Part shown: piece after piece, positions 10,245 to 21,399 of the stretch | Numbering within the stretch: position 1 is the stretch's first letter | How the letters are laid out: every line of letters starts with the position of its first letter | Assembly: GCA_030560485.1 (NCBI GenBank) | Contig: JAKTTS010000106.1 | Span: 1 to 36,050 of the forward strand | Length of the DNA stretch: 36,050 nt | From: Ascoidea tarda (nom. inval.) | Lineage: Eukaryota > Ascomycota > Saccharomycetes > Ascoideales > Ascoideaceae | Reading direction: 5' to 3' | The notes under the pieces: model-generated | What the model was told of the DNA's origin: nothing | Seen by the model: only the letters and a program-made list of their open reading frames with translations | Database searches by the model: none | Position numbers and translations under genes: made by a program

Positions 10245-12047
10245 ATGAAGAACAGTTATTACAGGTTAATCGTTGTTAGTTTAATATCGTTGTTGGCGCT
10301 TATTAAGTCAGCAAATGGATTCATCCATCCATTGACAATCAAAAATCGACATTTCATTGATTCAGTCACAAATGAGCCAGTAAGTATTCAATGGTTAGCA
10401 ATTGATAGTTGGATAAATGATTAGGTGACTAATTAAGAGCAGTTTTTTATTAAAGGTGTTGATTATCAACCAGGAGGATCATCAGGAGTCAATACAGAGA
10501 AGGACCCATTATCAGATGCAGATGTTTGTGCTCGAGATATAATACTATTTCAAGAGTTAGGAATTAATACAATTCGAGTTTATTCAGTGAATCCAAATTT
10601 AAATCATGATAAATGTATGACATTATTGGCGGTTGCAGGAATTTATTTGGTGTTAGATATCAATTCGCCATTAGAGAACCAGCATCTACATCGATATCAG
10701 CCTTGGACAACATATAATTCAGAGTATTTGAAACATGTATTTAAAGTGGTTGAAGTGTTTTCATCGTATAATAACACATTAGGGTATTTTGCAGGAAATG
10801 AAATTATTAATGATAAGACATCGGCAGAAGCATCGCCTATATATGTGAAGGGGTTAATTCGAGATATTAAACAGTATATTTTAAAGAACTCACCAAGAGT
10901 TATACCAGTTGGATATTCAGCAGCCGATGATTTGAACTTTCGAATATCGTTGGCCAAGTATTTGGAATGTTCAATTGATGGAAACAATGAATTATCAATC
11001 GATTTTTACGGAGTAAATTCGTATCAATGGTGTGGTAAGCAAACTTTTTATACCAGTGGTTATAATATATTGGTAGACGATTATAAAGAGTTTACAAAAC
11101 CCTTATTCTTATCGGAGTATGGATGCAATGAAGTTAAGCCTAGAATGTTTGAAGAAACAGGCGCAATATATTCCAACGACATGAATAAAGTGTTCTGTGG
11201 AGGATTGGTGTATGAATTCACGCAGGGGCCAAATAATTACGGGTTAGTTGATGTTGATAATGATGGAAATGTTCATATTTTAGAAGATTTTAATCATTTG
11301 AAGGATCAGTTTAGTAAGGTTGTATTACCGACTTCAAAGGACATCTTCAATAGTAATGATAAGATTTCGAAAAATAAAAAAAAATTCAATCTTAATCTTA
11401 ACCTTAATAATAATAATAATAACAATAATAACAATCTTATTAATAATCAGAAAATACCAGAGTGTGAGTTAAATTATGACAATTTAAAGGTTGATTCAGC
11501 TATTCCAGAATGCGTTGGACAAAGCTTAATTGACCAGGGAGTTATGTCGAGCTTGAATAAAGATGAGTTGGATAGTTTGAGCAAAAACAAAGGAAAGTTT
11601 GTTCCCTTAATCGAGGAGGACTTGATAACATCGTACACAATCTATGATGTTAATGGAAATACGTATCCAAGAAACAAGTATGTTCATGTTATGAGCTACG
11701 CAAAAACAGGGAGCAAGCAGACCAATTCAAACAGGATGGATGGTAACCTGGAAGAAAGCAGCATTGAGGTTAATGCTGGAAACTACATCAGCAGTGGCAA
11801 TGGGGTTATTGGAGTCACCAACAACGGAGATATTGGAGAGAAACCAAAGAAAAGAGGGCCATTTGCATTTTTGTTCAGAAACGAAGGTGAGTAAACAACC
11901 AACACAGCTTTCTCCAACCACAGGCAACTACTAACTAAAACAACGCAAATTGTAGGCAGCAGCGTGAGAAAAAGCAGAAACTTGAGGTCTCTTCTGGTGT
12001 TGAGCTTGGTGTTGAATTTGATGAGTGTAATTTTGGTGCTCTTCTGA
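10245..12047 (+). CDS. GAS4: GPI-anchored 1,3-beta-glucanosyltransferase, GAS4-like (GH72), three exons
   Basis: Gas enzymes cut and religate beta-1,3-glucan chains at the cell surface; Gas4 acts in spore-wall assembly in baker's yeast. I rebuild three exons, 10245-10379, 10443-11886 and 11956-12047, giving 556 residues. Exon 1 encodes a signal peptide (MKNSYYRLIVVSLISLLALI) and joins in phase 0 to FFIKGVDYQPGGSS. The GH72 domain has acid/base E165 in AGNEIIND and nucleophile E270 in LSEYGCNE. No Cys-rich box follows the catalytic domain, as in Gas3/4/5. An Asn tract lies near residue 365. Exon 3 adds RNLRSLLVLSLVLNLMSV and a short further hydrophobic run to the stop, a classical GPI signal that is absent if intron 2 is not removed. 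Two CTG codons occur, one in exon 2 and one in the GPI signal. Confidence 0.9.
10380..10442 (+). other. GAS4 intron 1
   Basis: A 63-base intron: donor GTAAGT at 10380, branch-like GACTAAT near 10427-10433, acceptor CAG ending at 10442. Removal joins the signal-peptide exon in frame to the conserved FIKGVDYQPGG block. Retention leads to an in-frame stop after about 14 extra codons. The branch-to-acceptor distance is short, about 10 bases. Confidence 0.9.
11887..11955 (+). other. GAS4 intron 2
   Basis: A 69-base intron: donor GTGAGT at 11887, perfect TACTAAC branch site at 11929-11935, acceptor GTAG ending at 11955. Splicing (phase 1) replaces an immediate stop, two codons past the exon end, with a hydrophobic GPI-anchor signal. 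The GTGAGT donor differs from the usual yeast GTATGT. Confidence 0.88.
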
Positions 12048-12766
12048 GATTTGTTTTTGAGCTTTTGAGCTCTTTTAGTCGCCATCTTTTAATAACCACT
12101 TGTGTGGTTCAATGCATAAACACGCGTAGCTGCTTAGAATCCGTTAAAGTGGTACGCACTGTTACCCTTTTTTGTGTTTCCAAAGAAGGTTTTTTTTCTT
12201 TTCTTCCTCTATTCGCTTCTTTTCTTTCTTATTCCTTAGTTATTTATTTCTTCTTTATCCACAGCAGAAACTTAGCAGTAAGTATCTTCTACTTATCTTA
12301 ACCCAGGCTGATAACTGGACGACTTGAGGCTAATCAATCCCTTTTTGTCTTTTAATTGTCTGGGAGAGCAGCAGTTTTGCTGGAGGGAATCTAATCTTAC
12401 ACAGTGGTGTTTTGCTTTCACAGCTCGACTGTTTAATTTTCCTTTTCATTCTTTCTTGCTTTGATTCTCATTTCTTTTCTGACCCTTATCCTCTTTGGTT
12501 CTTTTACTAACAGACTCATTTCAATGCTTTCTAGAAACTGATGTTTTTCTGAAGGAAATCCCTCACTTGTAACAAATATATAGTTTTTCTGAAATCTTCG
12601 TCTTTTTTTTATCTTTTTCCCGTGTTATTCAGCACACTCGTTTTGCTTTCTTTTTTCTGATTATATTTTCTTCTCTTTTCGTATTCAATAAACAAATTTA
12701 TGATCTCAACTCATCACCTTTGTATTTCTACTTTTGTAATAACAAAAGCTTTCTTTTTTTGATATA
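12048..12766. other. Intergenic region GAS4-TTI1
   Basis: Holds the GAS4 3' end and the TTI1 promoter. An ACGCGT (MluI box type) lies at 12122-12127, and the last 500 bases are T-rich. No further gene is visible; frames on both strands here are short and featureless. Confidence 0.6.
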
Positions 12767-13104
12767 ATGACACTAGCAAATGAAGTAACCTTTTTCAATT
12801 ATGTATGTATTTTTGTTTTGTTTTTCTTGAATTTTGATCGAAATTTCTTTGTCTAACATTTGCTTTTTATTAAGATTAAACCATTTTGTATCAAATTATC
12901 AAATTTACTTCTACAACCTTCAATTAATTTCAATAAAAACTCAATCCAAATAACAAATTCACTAAAAGAACTAAATTCAGCTTTAAATGATTCAATCGAC
13001 AAGTTTAATTTAATCGAGTTTAATCAGAATTTTCTCTTTTTCAAAAATGATAAAATCCCAGTTTATATCTTTCTACCAATCAATTTTTTATTAAATTTTG
13101 CCAC

Positions 13105-13136
<32 letters not shown>

Positions 13137-16100
13137 GTAATAATGGTAATAATGGTAATAATGGTAATAATAATAGGAATAATATTAACTTGTTAAGCAT
13201 CCAAATTGAATTGATTTTAAAAATATTGAACTTCTTATTCATTTATACAAATTGGAATACTTATATTCCCCCATCTCAAAATAATAACAATAACAACCAT
13301 GATAATGATAATGATAATGATAATGATCTTTCCAAAAGAACAGATTTTTTTCCTCTTTTATTGTATTTAACCTTTGACTTAAATAATCAATCCCACCCAA
13401 ATAATCATAATGATATTAATATCAATCCAATTGAGTTAGAAAAATCTTATGATACAAAATTAGCTGGCTTGAAAACAATCCGATCATACTTGACTACAAT
13501 CTATAACTACGATACACTAATCCTTTCTCAATCTCAACTTAATCCCAATCTTAATGACAGTAACAATTCATACTCTCTGTTATTCATTTCATCTCAGAAA
13601 AATCTCATCTTATCATCAAATTTAATATCCCATTTACTATCTATAATTCAGTTCTCAACTTCAAATATTCGAATTCAACTAGCTTCAATTCACCTCTTAG
13701 ATTTCCTATTTCAAAACACCTTTCACAAAAATCCAAACCACTTATTCAAAATTTTGCCTGGTACCATTTCCATCTTCAACAAAATCTTATCTAAAAACCG
13801 AATTCTAAATAACTCAAATCGCGCTATTAAAAAATTCAATTCAACTGTTTTAATAAAAATTTTAAATCTTTTTTCTACTCTATTAACAATTGTAATTAAT
13901 GATAATGATTTAAATCATATCCTATTATCAATTGAAAATGATACCAACAGCAATAATCAATATAATCAAGAGAGTCAATCAAATGAAACAAATCAAATAA
14001 AGGAAACAAGGGAAACAAATCAGATAAATGAAATAAATAAAATAAATAAATCTTGGCTACTTTATACTTCAAAAAAAATTAAAATCGTCTTTTCAAACAT
14101 TTCAAATTCAAATTTACTTGAAAATAACTCAAAATTATCGCTCAGAAAGGCTCTTCTATCTCTTTACGATAATGTTATTAAAAATTCACTATTATCTCTA
14201 ATCGACTCTATTCCAATTATAATAACCTCCATTTCTCATCTTTGTGATATTAATACTATTAATAATGAAAACGTTATAATCGATAATCAATTAATCTCAA
14301 AAGGTCTTGAATTATTATCATTTATTTACAATAACAATAACCCAAGAGTCTCAAACTTAATAACTGACTCTTTATCAAACTCAATTGATAACTTGTCCAA
14401 TTTTCTACACAAATCTGATCAGGATATTTTATCCTCTTATTTAAACACAACTTCGTTTTTAATTGATATATTTAACAAAAATCGAATAAAAAAAAAAAAT
14501 AATCAATTACAAAATCTCTTGAAAAATTCAATAATAACAATCAAAGAAGAATTATTAACATCCATTATTAATCATGAAATACTAATCAACCAAAAGAATT
14601 CAACTTCAAAGTTAAAATTATTGTCTTCCTCAACTTCTTTCAACTCATTATCTTATAGCTCAAGCTTATCACTAATGTCAAAATATACTCCTAATTTGGT
14701 TCAAGATCAAGTTTCAGATCTAATTTTATCTCAAAAGGAATCATTGTATTTAGACAAACTACAAAAGTTGCACAATGAAATTGAAAATTTGTTTTTTTTT
14801 ATATTTAATAAGAAAACAGAATCCTCTTTATCAAATTTATTAGTTAATATAGGGAAAAATGAAAACTCTTTATCAATAATAGAAAATTTATTTATTAACT
14901 CTGGTAACTCCATTTTAGACAAATCTTTAACAATATATTTAGCGAGTAAAATTTTAACTGGCTACAATGGGTTTTTAAATAAAACCGGTAATCAAGATAT
15001 TCAAAATTATGATGACGATAATGATATAGATCAATATTTAAATTTTGAAGAAGCTTCTAATTTTTCCCCAAATGAAAATGTTGAATCAAACAGAGAGGAG
15101 CTAGTTTCATTTATTTTAAATATTTTAGAAATCACAAAGGAAATATTTGAAGAAACCTCAACAACAGCTCCCGATTTTCTGTTGGAAATCATACATTCGA
15201 TTTCATTAAATTCAATTGGAACATGTTGTGAAATCTTAGGCGAGTCCTTTAAATTCGAATTGAGTGATTATTTATATCCAGTAATTGATGGATTGGCTTC
15301 AAATTCAGAAATTATTAGAAATATTGCTCAACAAAATTGTTTATTGATATCCAAAATTTGTTATGATTACTCAGTTCATAATTTAATCTTTGAGAATTGC
15401 GATTACTTATTAGATTCAGTCAGCATAAGATTGACTTCTTCAACCATTACACCAAGAACTGCAACAGTATTAATGGTTTTGATAAAAATTAGTGGGTCCG
15501 AAATTCTACCTTACTTGGACGACATTTTAAATTCTATGTTTGTTTTATTAGATATGTATCATGGATATGCGGTTTTATGTCAGGGATTCTTTGCTGTATT
15601 TGATGTTATTTTAGATGCAATCAATGAAAAATATTTAAAAAATTATGATTTTTATCAATATTTTGAAAACTTAGATAAAGACTTAAAAAAGATTCAAGAG
15701 CCTTGGGGAATGAAAAATATCAATGATTTAGTGTTATTTGTAAGTTTTGGAAAGAATAATATGAGCGTGGAAAAACATTATGGGGATTTAAATGATGATG
15801 ATGATGATGAAAATGATACTGATAGTGACGATGAGAGTGTCGATGAGAGCATGGGTGAAGAAGATGATCAAAAAAATATTGAAAGTAAATGGGAATCTTC
15901 GACTCCAAAAAGTTTGTATTTATTAGTTTCGCAAATATGCTCCTATTGTATCAGACTATACCAACATCCATCAACTAATTTGAAGATTTCTATTTTAATG
16001 ATATTGAAAAAAGTTATTCCAATATTATCAACAAATTACAACGAGTTATTGCCAGTATTATCATCACTTTGGCCATTTGTTTCTTCATCATGCATTCAAA

Positions 16101-16579
16101 ACAGCGATTTAAGAATGAAACTAAATGGGCTTATTTTATTTCAAGAAATGATTAAATACGGTGGATCATTTTTGTCAAAACAATATCTAGAGTTGTGGGA
16201 GTCTATTAAAAGACCATTATACCTAAACGACGAAAATCGTAATATCAATTATAAAAACAAAAATAAAAACCAAATGATGAACAAACAAGTTTTAATAATA
16301 CCGGGAATAAGCTTAAAATGTCAAGAAATTCTTGTCGAAGTATTGGTAAGTGGTATCAGAGGTTTTGGAAATTTAATTGAGTCTGAAAAATTACAAGAGA
16401 TTATTGAATATTGCTGCTATTTCATTAAAAATGAAAATGAAGAATATGATGCGAAATTTGGAAATTTTTCAGATCTTGCTTGGTATAATCTCAACAAGAA
16501 AACTTTAAATGAAAACAAGCAGAACTTTTTTGAATCACATTTGAAGTTAAAGTTGAGAAGTAAAATTTATAGTTATTAG
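12767..16579 (+). CDS. TTI1: TTI1, HEAT-repeat subunit of the TTT (Tel2-Tti1-Tti2) complex, two exons
   Basis: Tti1 works with Tel2, Tti2 and Hsp90 to mature PIKK kinases such as Tor, Tel1 and Mec1. I rebuild exon 1 as 12767-12802 (12 codons, MTLANEVTFFNY), spliced to 12875-16579, giving 1,246 residues. The junction restores the family's N-terminal motif (FFNYIKPFCIKLSNLLL). Alpha-helical HEAT repeats run throughout. The C-terminal half carries the conserved PRTATVLMVLIKISGSEILP, LDMYHGYAVL, SSLWPFVSS and LVSGIRGFGNL blocks. Baker's yeast Tti1 has about 1,040 residues; the extra length is mostly Asn/Asp tracts coded by AAT/GAT (13106-13183, 13280-13327) and an acidic loop near 15795-15865. 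Without splicing the long frame has no ATG near its start, and an in-frame TAA lies just upstream at 12854. The gene converges with RPL5. Confidence 0.87.
12803..12874 (+). other. TTI1 intron
   Basis: A 72-base intron: donor GTATGT at 12803, branch GTCTAAC at 12851-12857, acceptor TTAAG ending at 12874, the first AG after the branch. It lies in phase 0 after only 12 codons, the usual 5'-end position of yeast introns. Retention stops translation after 17 extra codons. Confidence 0.88.
13106..13183 (+). repeat. AAT-derived coding array in TTI1
   Basis: An in-frame AAT array with regular single-base variants: GAT (Asp) in the first part, AGT once, GGT (Gly) in the middle and AGG once. The ordered blocks imply growth by slippage after each point change. 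A second, shorter AAT/AAC/GAT array lies at 13280-13327. Confidence 0.85.
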
Positions 16580-16887
16580 TTGAGCTAAATTAGTTATACC
16601 AAAAACCGTACTAATTAGTCCATAAGATTTATTGAATGAATCATCAAAAAAAAAAAAAAAACGAAGTCTACTATTCTACAGTTATAGTCAAATTAAATTT
16701 ATAAAAAAAATTCTGAATAATAAATTAACCTTTAATTTTAGTTATTTAAATATTTCAATCGTCAATTTTTCTTTAATAATAAAATAACTGAAACAAATGA
16801 TGGTAAAAATATTATAACAAAAGCATTTAGTTATAAATTGTATGCAAACTGAAAAAACCGAGGAAACAAACAATTTTATTAAACAAA
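16580..16887. other. Convergent intergenic region TTI1/RPL5
   Basis: About 310 bases between the two convergent stops. It is AT-rich and contains a long A run near 16647-16662. It presumably carries both 3' ends; no gene is seen. Confidence 0.6.
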
Positions 16888-17781
16888 TTAATTGTCTGCT
16901 TTGAAAGCAGCAATTTTTTTGGCAATTCTGGCTTCTCTTTCCAGTTTAGTCAATTTAACATCTCTGTATTTCTTAGTGTTGGCAGCGTATTGAGCTTTTG
17001 TGTATTTCTTGGTGGTTGGTTTAAATTCTGGGTTTTCTCTAATAGCTTCATGGGCATCGGCATAAATGTCTTCAATCCCTTCAGCATCAATATCATCGTC
17101 AATATAGTTTTTGAAAATAGTTCTGTATTTTTCTTCATCATCATCGGCCAATTCTTCCATGTATTCGGCAATGTGGCCACCGAAAATGTATTTTCTTAAA
17201 GTTTCTGGATCTAATTCACTAGATTCGAAATCCCAACCTGGGAATCTGTTTTCAGAGTGAGGAATGTACAAACCACCATCAGAAGCACCTTTAAGGGCAC
17301 CAAAGACTTTAGCACCAGTGGTGGTTCTTTGTAAACCAACGTCTAAAAAGACTTTGAAGGGTCTTGGGCCATCTTCGACGGCTTCGGTTAGTTCAAATTC
17401 ACCTTCTGGTTCGGTGACGCCTTCATAGGTTTCATCCAAACCTAATTTTTTCAAAGTTCTTCTGGCAATCAATAAACCGGTTGCATAAGCAGCAGACCAG
17501 TTGGTTAAACCGTATTTGATACCGTATTTTGGTAATTCATGGGAGTAAGCAGCGGCTAAGACAATATCACCGGTGATTTGTGATGAAATGATTTGACAGA
17601 TGATGTCTTTTTTGGTAAATCTGACAACTAATCTGTATTTTGGAGTGCTGTATTTAGCTTTGTGTTGAGCTACTAATCTCTTTCTTTGGTAGTAATCAGT
17701 TTTACCTTCTCTTCTACGACGGAAAGGAGTTTGGAATCTTGAGTAGTATGGAGAAGACTTTGTTTCTTTTTGGAAAGGCAT
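16888..17781 (-). CDS. RPL5: 60S ribosomal protein L5 (uL18)
   Basis: Rpl5 binds 5S rRNA with Rpl11 and carries it into the large ribosomal subunit. The 297-residue product equals the baker's yeast length. It is nearly identical through the N-terminal 5S-binding part (SSPYYSRFQTPFRRRREGKT), NWSAAYATGLLIARRTL, EDGPRPFKVFLDVGLQRTTT and HSENRFPGWDFES. The acidic and then basic C-terminus (KKYTKAQYAANTKKYRDVKL) is also conserved. It is intronless and the only minus-strand gene of the window. Codon choice is strongly biased, as expected for a ribosomal protein. It still uses one CTG (plus-strand 16942-16944) in the hydrophilic context TK-x-EREAR, where Leu looks odd. Confidence 0.98.
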   Translation of the reverse strand: MPFQKETKSSPYYSRFQTPFRRRREGKTDYYQRKRLVAQHKAKYSTPKYRLVVRFTKKDIICQIISSQITGDIVLAAAYSHELPKYGIKYGLTNWSAAYATGLLIARRTLKKLGLDETYEGVTEPEGEFELTEAVEDGPRPFKVFLDVGLQRTTTGAKVFGALKGASDGGLYIPHSENRFPGWDFESSELDPETLRKYIFGGHIAEYMEELADDDEEKYRTIFKNYIDDDIDAEGIEDIYADAHEAIRENPEFKPTTKKYTKAQYAANTKKYRDVKLTKLEREARIAKKIAAFKADN

Positions 17782-17973
17782 TTTGAAAATGTAAAAAAAC
17801 CAGAATTAATTGGAATTGAATTAATTGGGATTGAATTGATTGCAAGAAATACTTTTGAAAAGGGAGAATTAAGAGAGGTTTGATATATTGAATCAATATA
17901 TTGATCAACAGATTTGGTAATAGTCAGCAGGGCAACTGAAAAATTTAGAAGAAGCGCCGGATTGATATCCAGT

Positions 17974-17981
17974 CATGTGAT
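17974..17981 (-). promoter_or_regulatory. Cbf1-type site upstream of RPL5
   Basis: On the minus strand this reads ATCACATG, matching the Cbf1 consensus RTCACRTG, 193 bases upstream of the RPL5 ATG. Cbf1 is known to act with Tbf1 at ribosomal protein genes in Candida albicans. An 8-mer match alone is weak evidence. Confidence 0.4.
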
Positions 17982-19080
17982 TCCAAGCTTTATTGTTGTG
18001 GAAATATCATAGGAGTGTGGTTATGAGCCGTGACTGCTTTTCTGAAAATTGGAAATAATTGTGATTCGTGTTGGTGGCACTATTTGGAATGTGTGTTTAT
18101 GTAGATGCAGTATGCGGTCTCCACATGTGAAAGCCATCTAGATGGTCGGTGTTTTTAGATAAGAAGTTGGTGATAAGCTGATAAGATAAAGAAATTTAGA
18201 AACAGGAAGAATGTTTTGGAATTGAAAAATAGAAATATAATGATATTTAACAAGGAATAAGGAGCTTTATGTTGCTGTTTAGGAACAAACAGGAGAAGGG
18301 GTTTAAGAGAATGAAAACGAAGTAGATAGCAAAGCTATCCCACTATTTTATACAATTTTGAATTAGTTTTGATGGTAATATGATGGTACTGAAAAACAAG
18401 AAATAGTAAATAGTGAAGAATATGAAGAATAATCAGTGGAACAGCCGCCCTTAAGATGTACAAGTGATAGGATGGTTAGGGATGGAAGAAAAATAAGAAT
18501 TTGATATGATTGTATAGAGGAATATTATTTAAAATTTATTATTTTTCATTTTTCATTAAATATAATAAATATTTTTCACTAATAAATATTTTTCACTAAT
18601 TTTTTAAAATATTGTTACAGTCGATGAGCTATTTTAATAATTTGGTAATCAATTAAAAGTGAATGAACCAATTGATTAATTGATTAATTGGTATAAATCA
18701 AATTATAATGAAAAGGAATATAGAATAATAAAGGAAATGCATATGGAAAGTTGATATAAATGTAAAAATTTTAATAGAACAGTTGTATCGTTAAACGAGA
18801 AGTTTAATATAGGAGAGAAAATAAGCTGGTGTTCGTTAAGAAGAAGAGGTTTATTTTCTTTTACATTTTGTGTTATAATTAGCTTTTAGGTGTTTCCCAA
18901 CCAAGATATGAGTTGTTACTGCGTAATAGAATAGTGAGCGAAATAAAATAGAGATTGGAATAGAAAGCCAAATAAAAAAAAGATGCAGAAAAGCCTAGAG
19001 AAAGGTTTAGAAGCAAAACGGTAAATGAATAATTGAATAGGTACGTAGAGTGTTAGTGGAAGAGATGGCAAAATATCAGA

Positions 19081-19140
19081 AATTGTTGTGAACTGTTGTG
19101 AATTACTGTGAATTGACGTAAATTATTGTACATTATAGTA
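19081..19140 (+). repeat. Degenerate 10-bp tandem repeat
   Basis: Six consecutive decamers related to AATTGTTGTG/AATTACTGTG, each starting with AAT or a variant. The 10-base period places AATT-like steps on one face of the helix, which can favour bending or nucleosome positioning. Confidence 0.6.
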
Positions 19141-19789
19141 GATATTGACAAATCACTGCAAGTATGAAAAGGAATTATAAAAACGATGCATATCGTAATA
19201 TGAAAAGCTAAGAAGATTATGGTTTTCACAGAAATTGTAATAAAAACAGTGATGATATAATAATTATTATATTATATTATATTATCTTATTATCATATTA
19301 TAATAATAAGTTAAATATATAGCAATTATATTGGATGAGTAACAATAGAATAAAATTTCGGATAATGTGCGATATAATGTAGGAGATAAAAAAAAAGAAG
19401 GGTATTAAAGAAGGCACAATGTTGAGATACGATTGAAATGAATTTGCTATTATGAATAATAAAAGAAATGAAAAACTGGCGATGTATCTCCTTTGAAATG
19501 CTGAACTGACGAAGGATATTTGAACATCGGTTTCGGCAATGGCACAAAATTCCTTAGGATTGGCAAATGTCAAATGTGGATGAGAAGATCAGTCTGGAGG
19601 CCAGAGGCATTCAGTTAGAAGGACCAAGAGGACGAATGTCGTTTAAATGAATATAAGCAAGATATAGGTGTGGGCAGTATTGGAAGAAATGGGAGATATA
19701 ACAGCTGGGGCAGATAGAGAGAGCGTAAGAGAAAGGCTGAGGGAGAGTTGCCTGATTGGGACAGCTGCTTATACTGCTTACGTAAGGAG

Positions 19790-20300
19790 GGGCACAAAAG
19801 CAGCGCGCCGATTCCTCACGCAAATATGGCACGCAGCCGCGACCCGGCATTGGACGACACGCGCGTGAACCCGACCCTGCGCGGATCCAGCAACCCAGCG
19901 CTGGCCTAATGCGGCAGTTAGTGGTGCCGGCTGAAATCCGGGCTTGCGGGCCTTCCGCCGCTCAAGATTCGAGATGATGAGTTAGGCAAGCTCGTAGTGT
20001 TGGTGAAGGAAGAGAACCATTTCCAGCACAGCGGGTTTTGAGCACGATCCCAGAACAGCTCAGGTCGCACTGGAGGTTCTAGAGTGCAAGGACCATGGTT
20101 CAAGTGCAAGAGCTTCAGCAGCAGCGCTGTCTCCAGCTCTGGCGGCCACTGACCTGGCTGTCTTACCGGCACATCAAAACAATGCAGGGTTCAACCTGGA
20201 GCTGGGAAAGGGCATTGGCACCATGCTGGTGGAAAAGATTCCAGAGACCTGTCAAATTCTATTTGCACCACCCGGAGTCCGAACAAGAAGACAACAACAG
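19790..20300. other. GC-rich block 1, origin unknown
   Basis: Base count over 19801-19980 is about 64% G+C, against roughly a third in the surrounding DNA and genes. It contains a palindrome CACGCGCGTG at 19858-19867. Protein-like frames exist (one open to the TGA ending at 20041, another from about 20007 to 20311), but neither begins with a plausible ATG and I recognise no family. They are rich in CTG, a codon nearly absent from the real genes. Confidence 0.55.
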
Positions 20301-20697
20301 CAAGGCCCTAAATAATAACAAACCAATTGATAAACAGTGCTTATTGCTCATCTATTTCCATGGAGCTGTTGTACTGGCAAGTGGGTAGGATATTTTCAGA
20401 CCATTATTAACCCCAGTGCACTCGTTTAATTGATCAGGTGAATGGACCAGCAACACTTTTGGACTTGAATAATGCTGCAATTGTTATCGCAGTATAATAG
20501 AATCGTGTGAGGGAATTAAAATCAATTGGTATTGGTTACCTACTTTTAGTGTGTTTAGCGGTAGATACGAAAATAAGTAGGAATGGGGGAAAACTATCGA
20601 TCATTACTATTCCAATAATCCATCAACTACTATCATAGTAGAGATTTAAATATTTATATAGGTGGTTATATCAAGAGATATATGAAAAATACATGAT

Positions 20698-20760
20698 TAA
20701 ATATGTGAATAACCATGTGAATAAATATGTGAACAAATGTGAACAAATATATGAATAGAT
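20698..20760 (+). repeat. Degenerate ATGTGAAYAA repeat
   Basis: Several imperfect copies of an A-rich unit containing ATGTGAATAA or ATGTGAACAA in succession. No coding role is seen. Confidence 0.55.
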
Positions 20761-21399
20761 TTTTGAGTATAGCCAAAATTGGACAGCTTGATTATTCTTG
20801 ATCATCTATTTTGTTTAGTTCAAATCAAGTAAGAAATCTGGGGTTGAGAATTTCAAGGTTCTATTAATCAATTATTTTCGATTACTGTAGAAGTGTTCGC
20901 TAATATTTATTGTTGAATATTGATTTTCTTTTCGCTATGTACAGTCTCGGTCATAATTGTAACAAATCTGCTTTTGTTTTTGTTTATCTTTGCAATGAAA
21001 TAACAAGTAAATAAACTATCCTACTATTCTCGTAATGGATTGTTTACTCCAGTATTCCACGATTCCACGATTCCACAATCCCAAAATATCCTGCTACGGT
21101 AGCACTGCTACTTGTAGTCGACACTAACTCTGCCCAGCTCTGATGGTGAAAGACAAAAAATATAATAAAAAGTGTTCCTCTTTTTCGACCCACCTTGATT
21201 TGTTGGATTATTCTCCATTAAAAGCGTACACTGCGCTGTCTGGCTTAAAGCGCTGTATATTGCAAACACAAAGAATGCCCACTCACCATTACTCACCATT
21301 ACAGCAAGCATCGAGAGCAAATAGAGCCTCAACGACGATTTAGCATTTATTATCCGATCAACCAAAAGGTCGTGTTACTGTTTTTACCCCAGATTTCAA

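Noticed and set aside
19918-20388. 84- and 97-codon frames in GC-rich block 1
   Set aside because: No recognisable family, overlapping on opposite strands; kept only as a composition anomaly.
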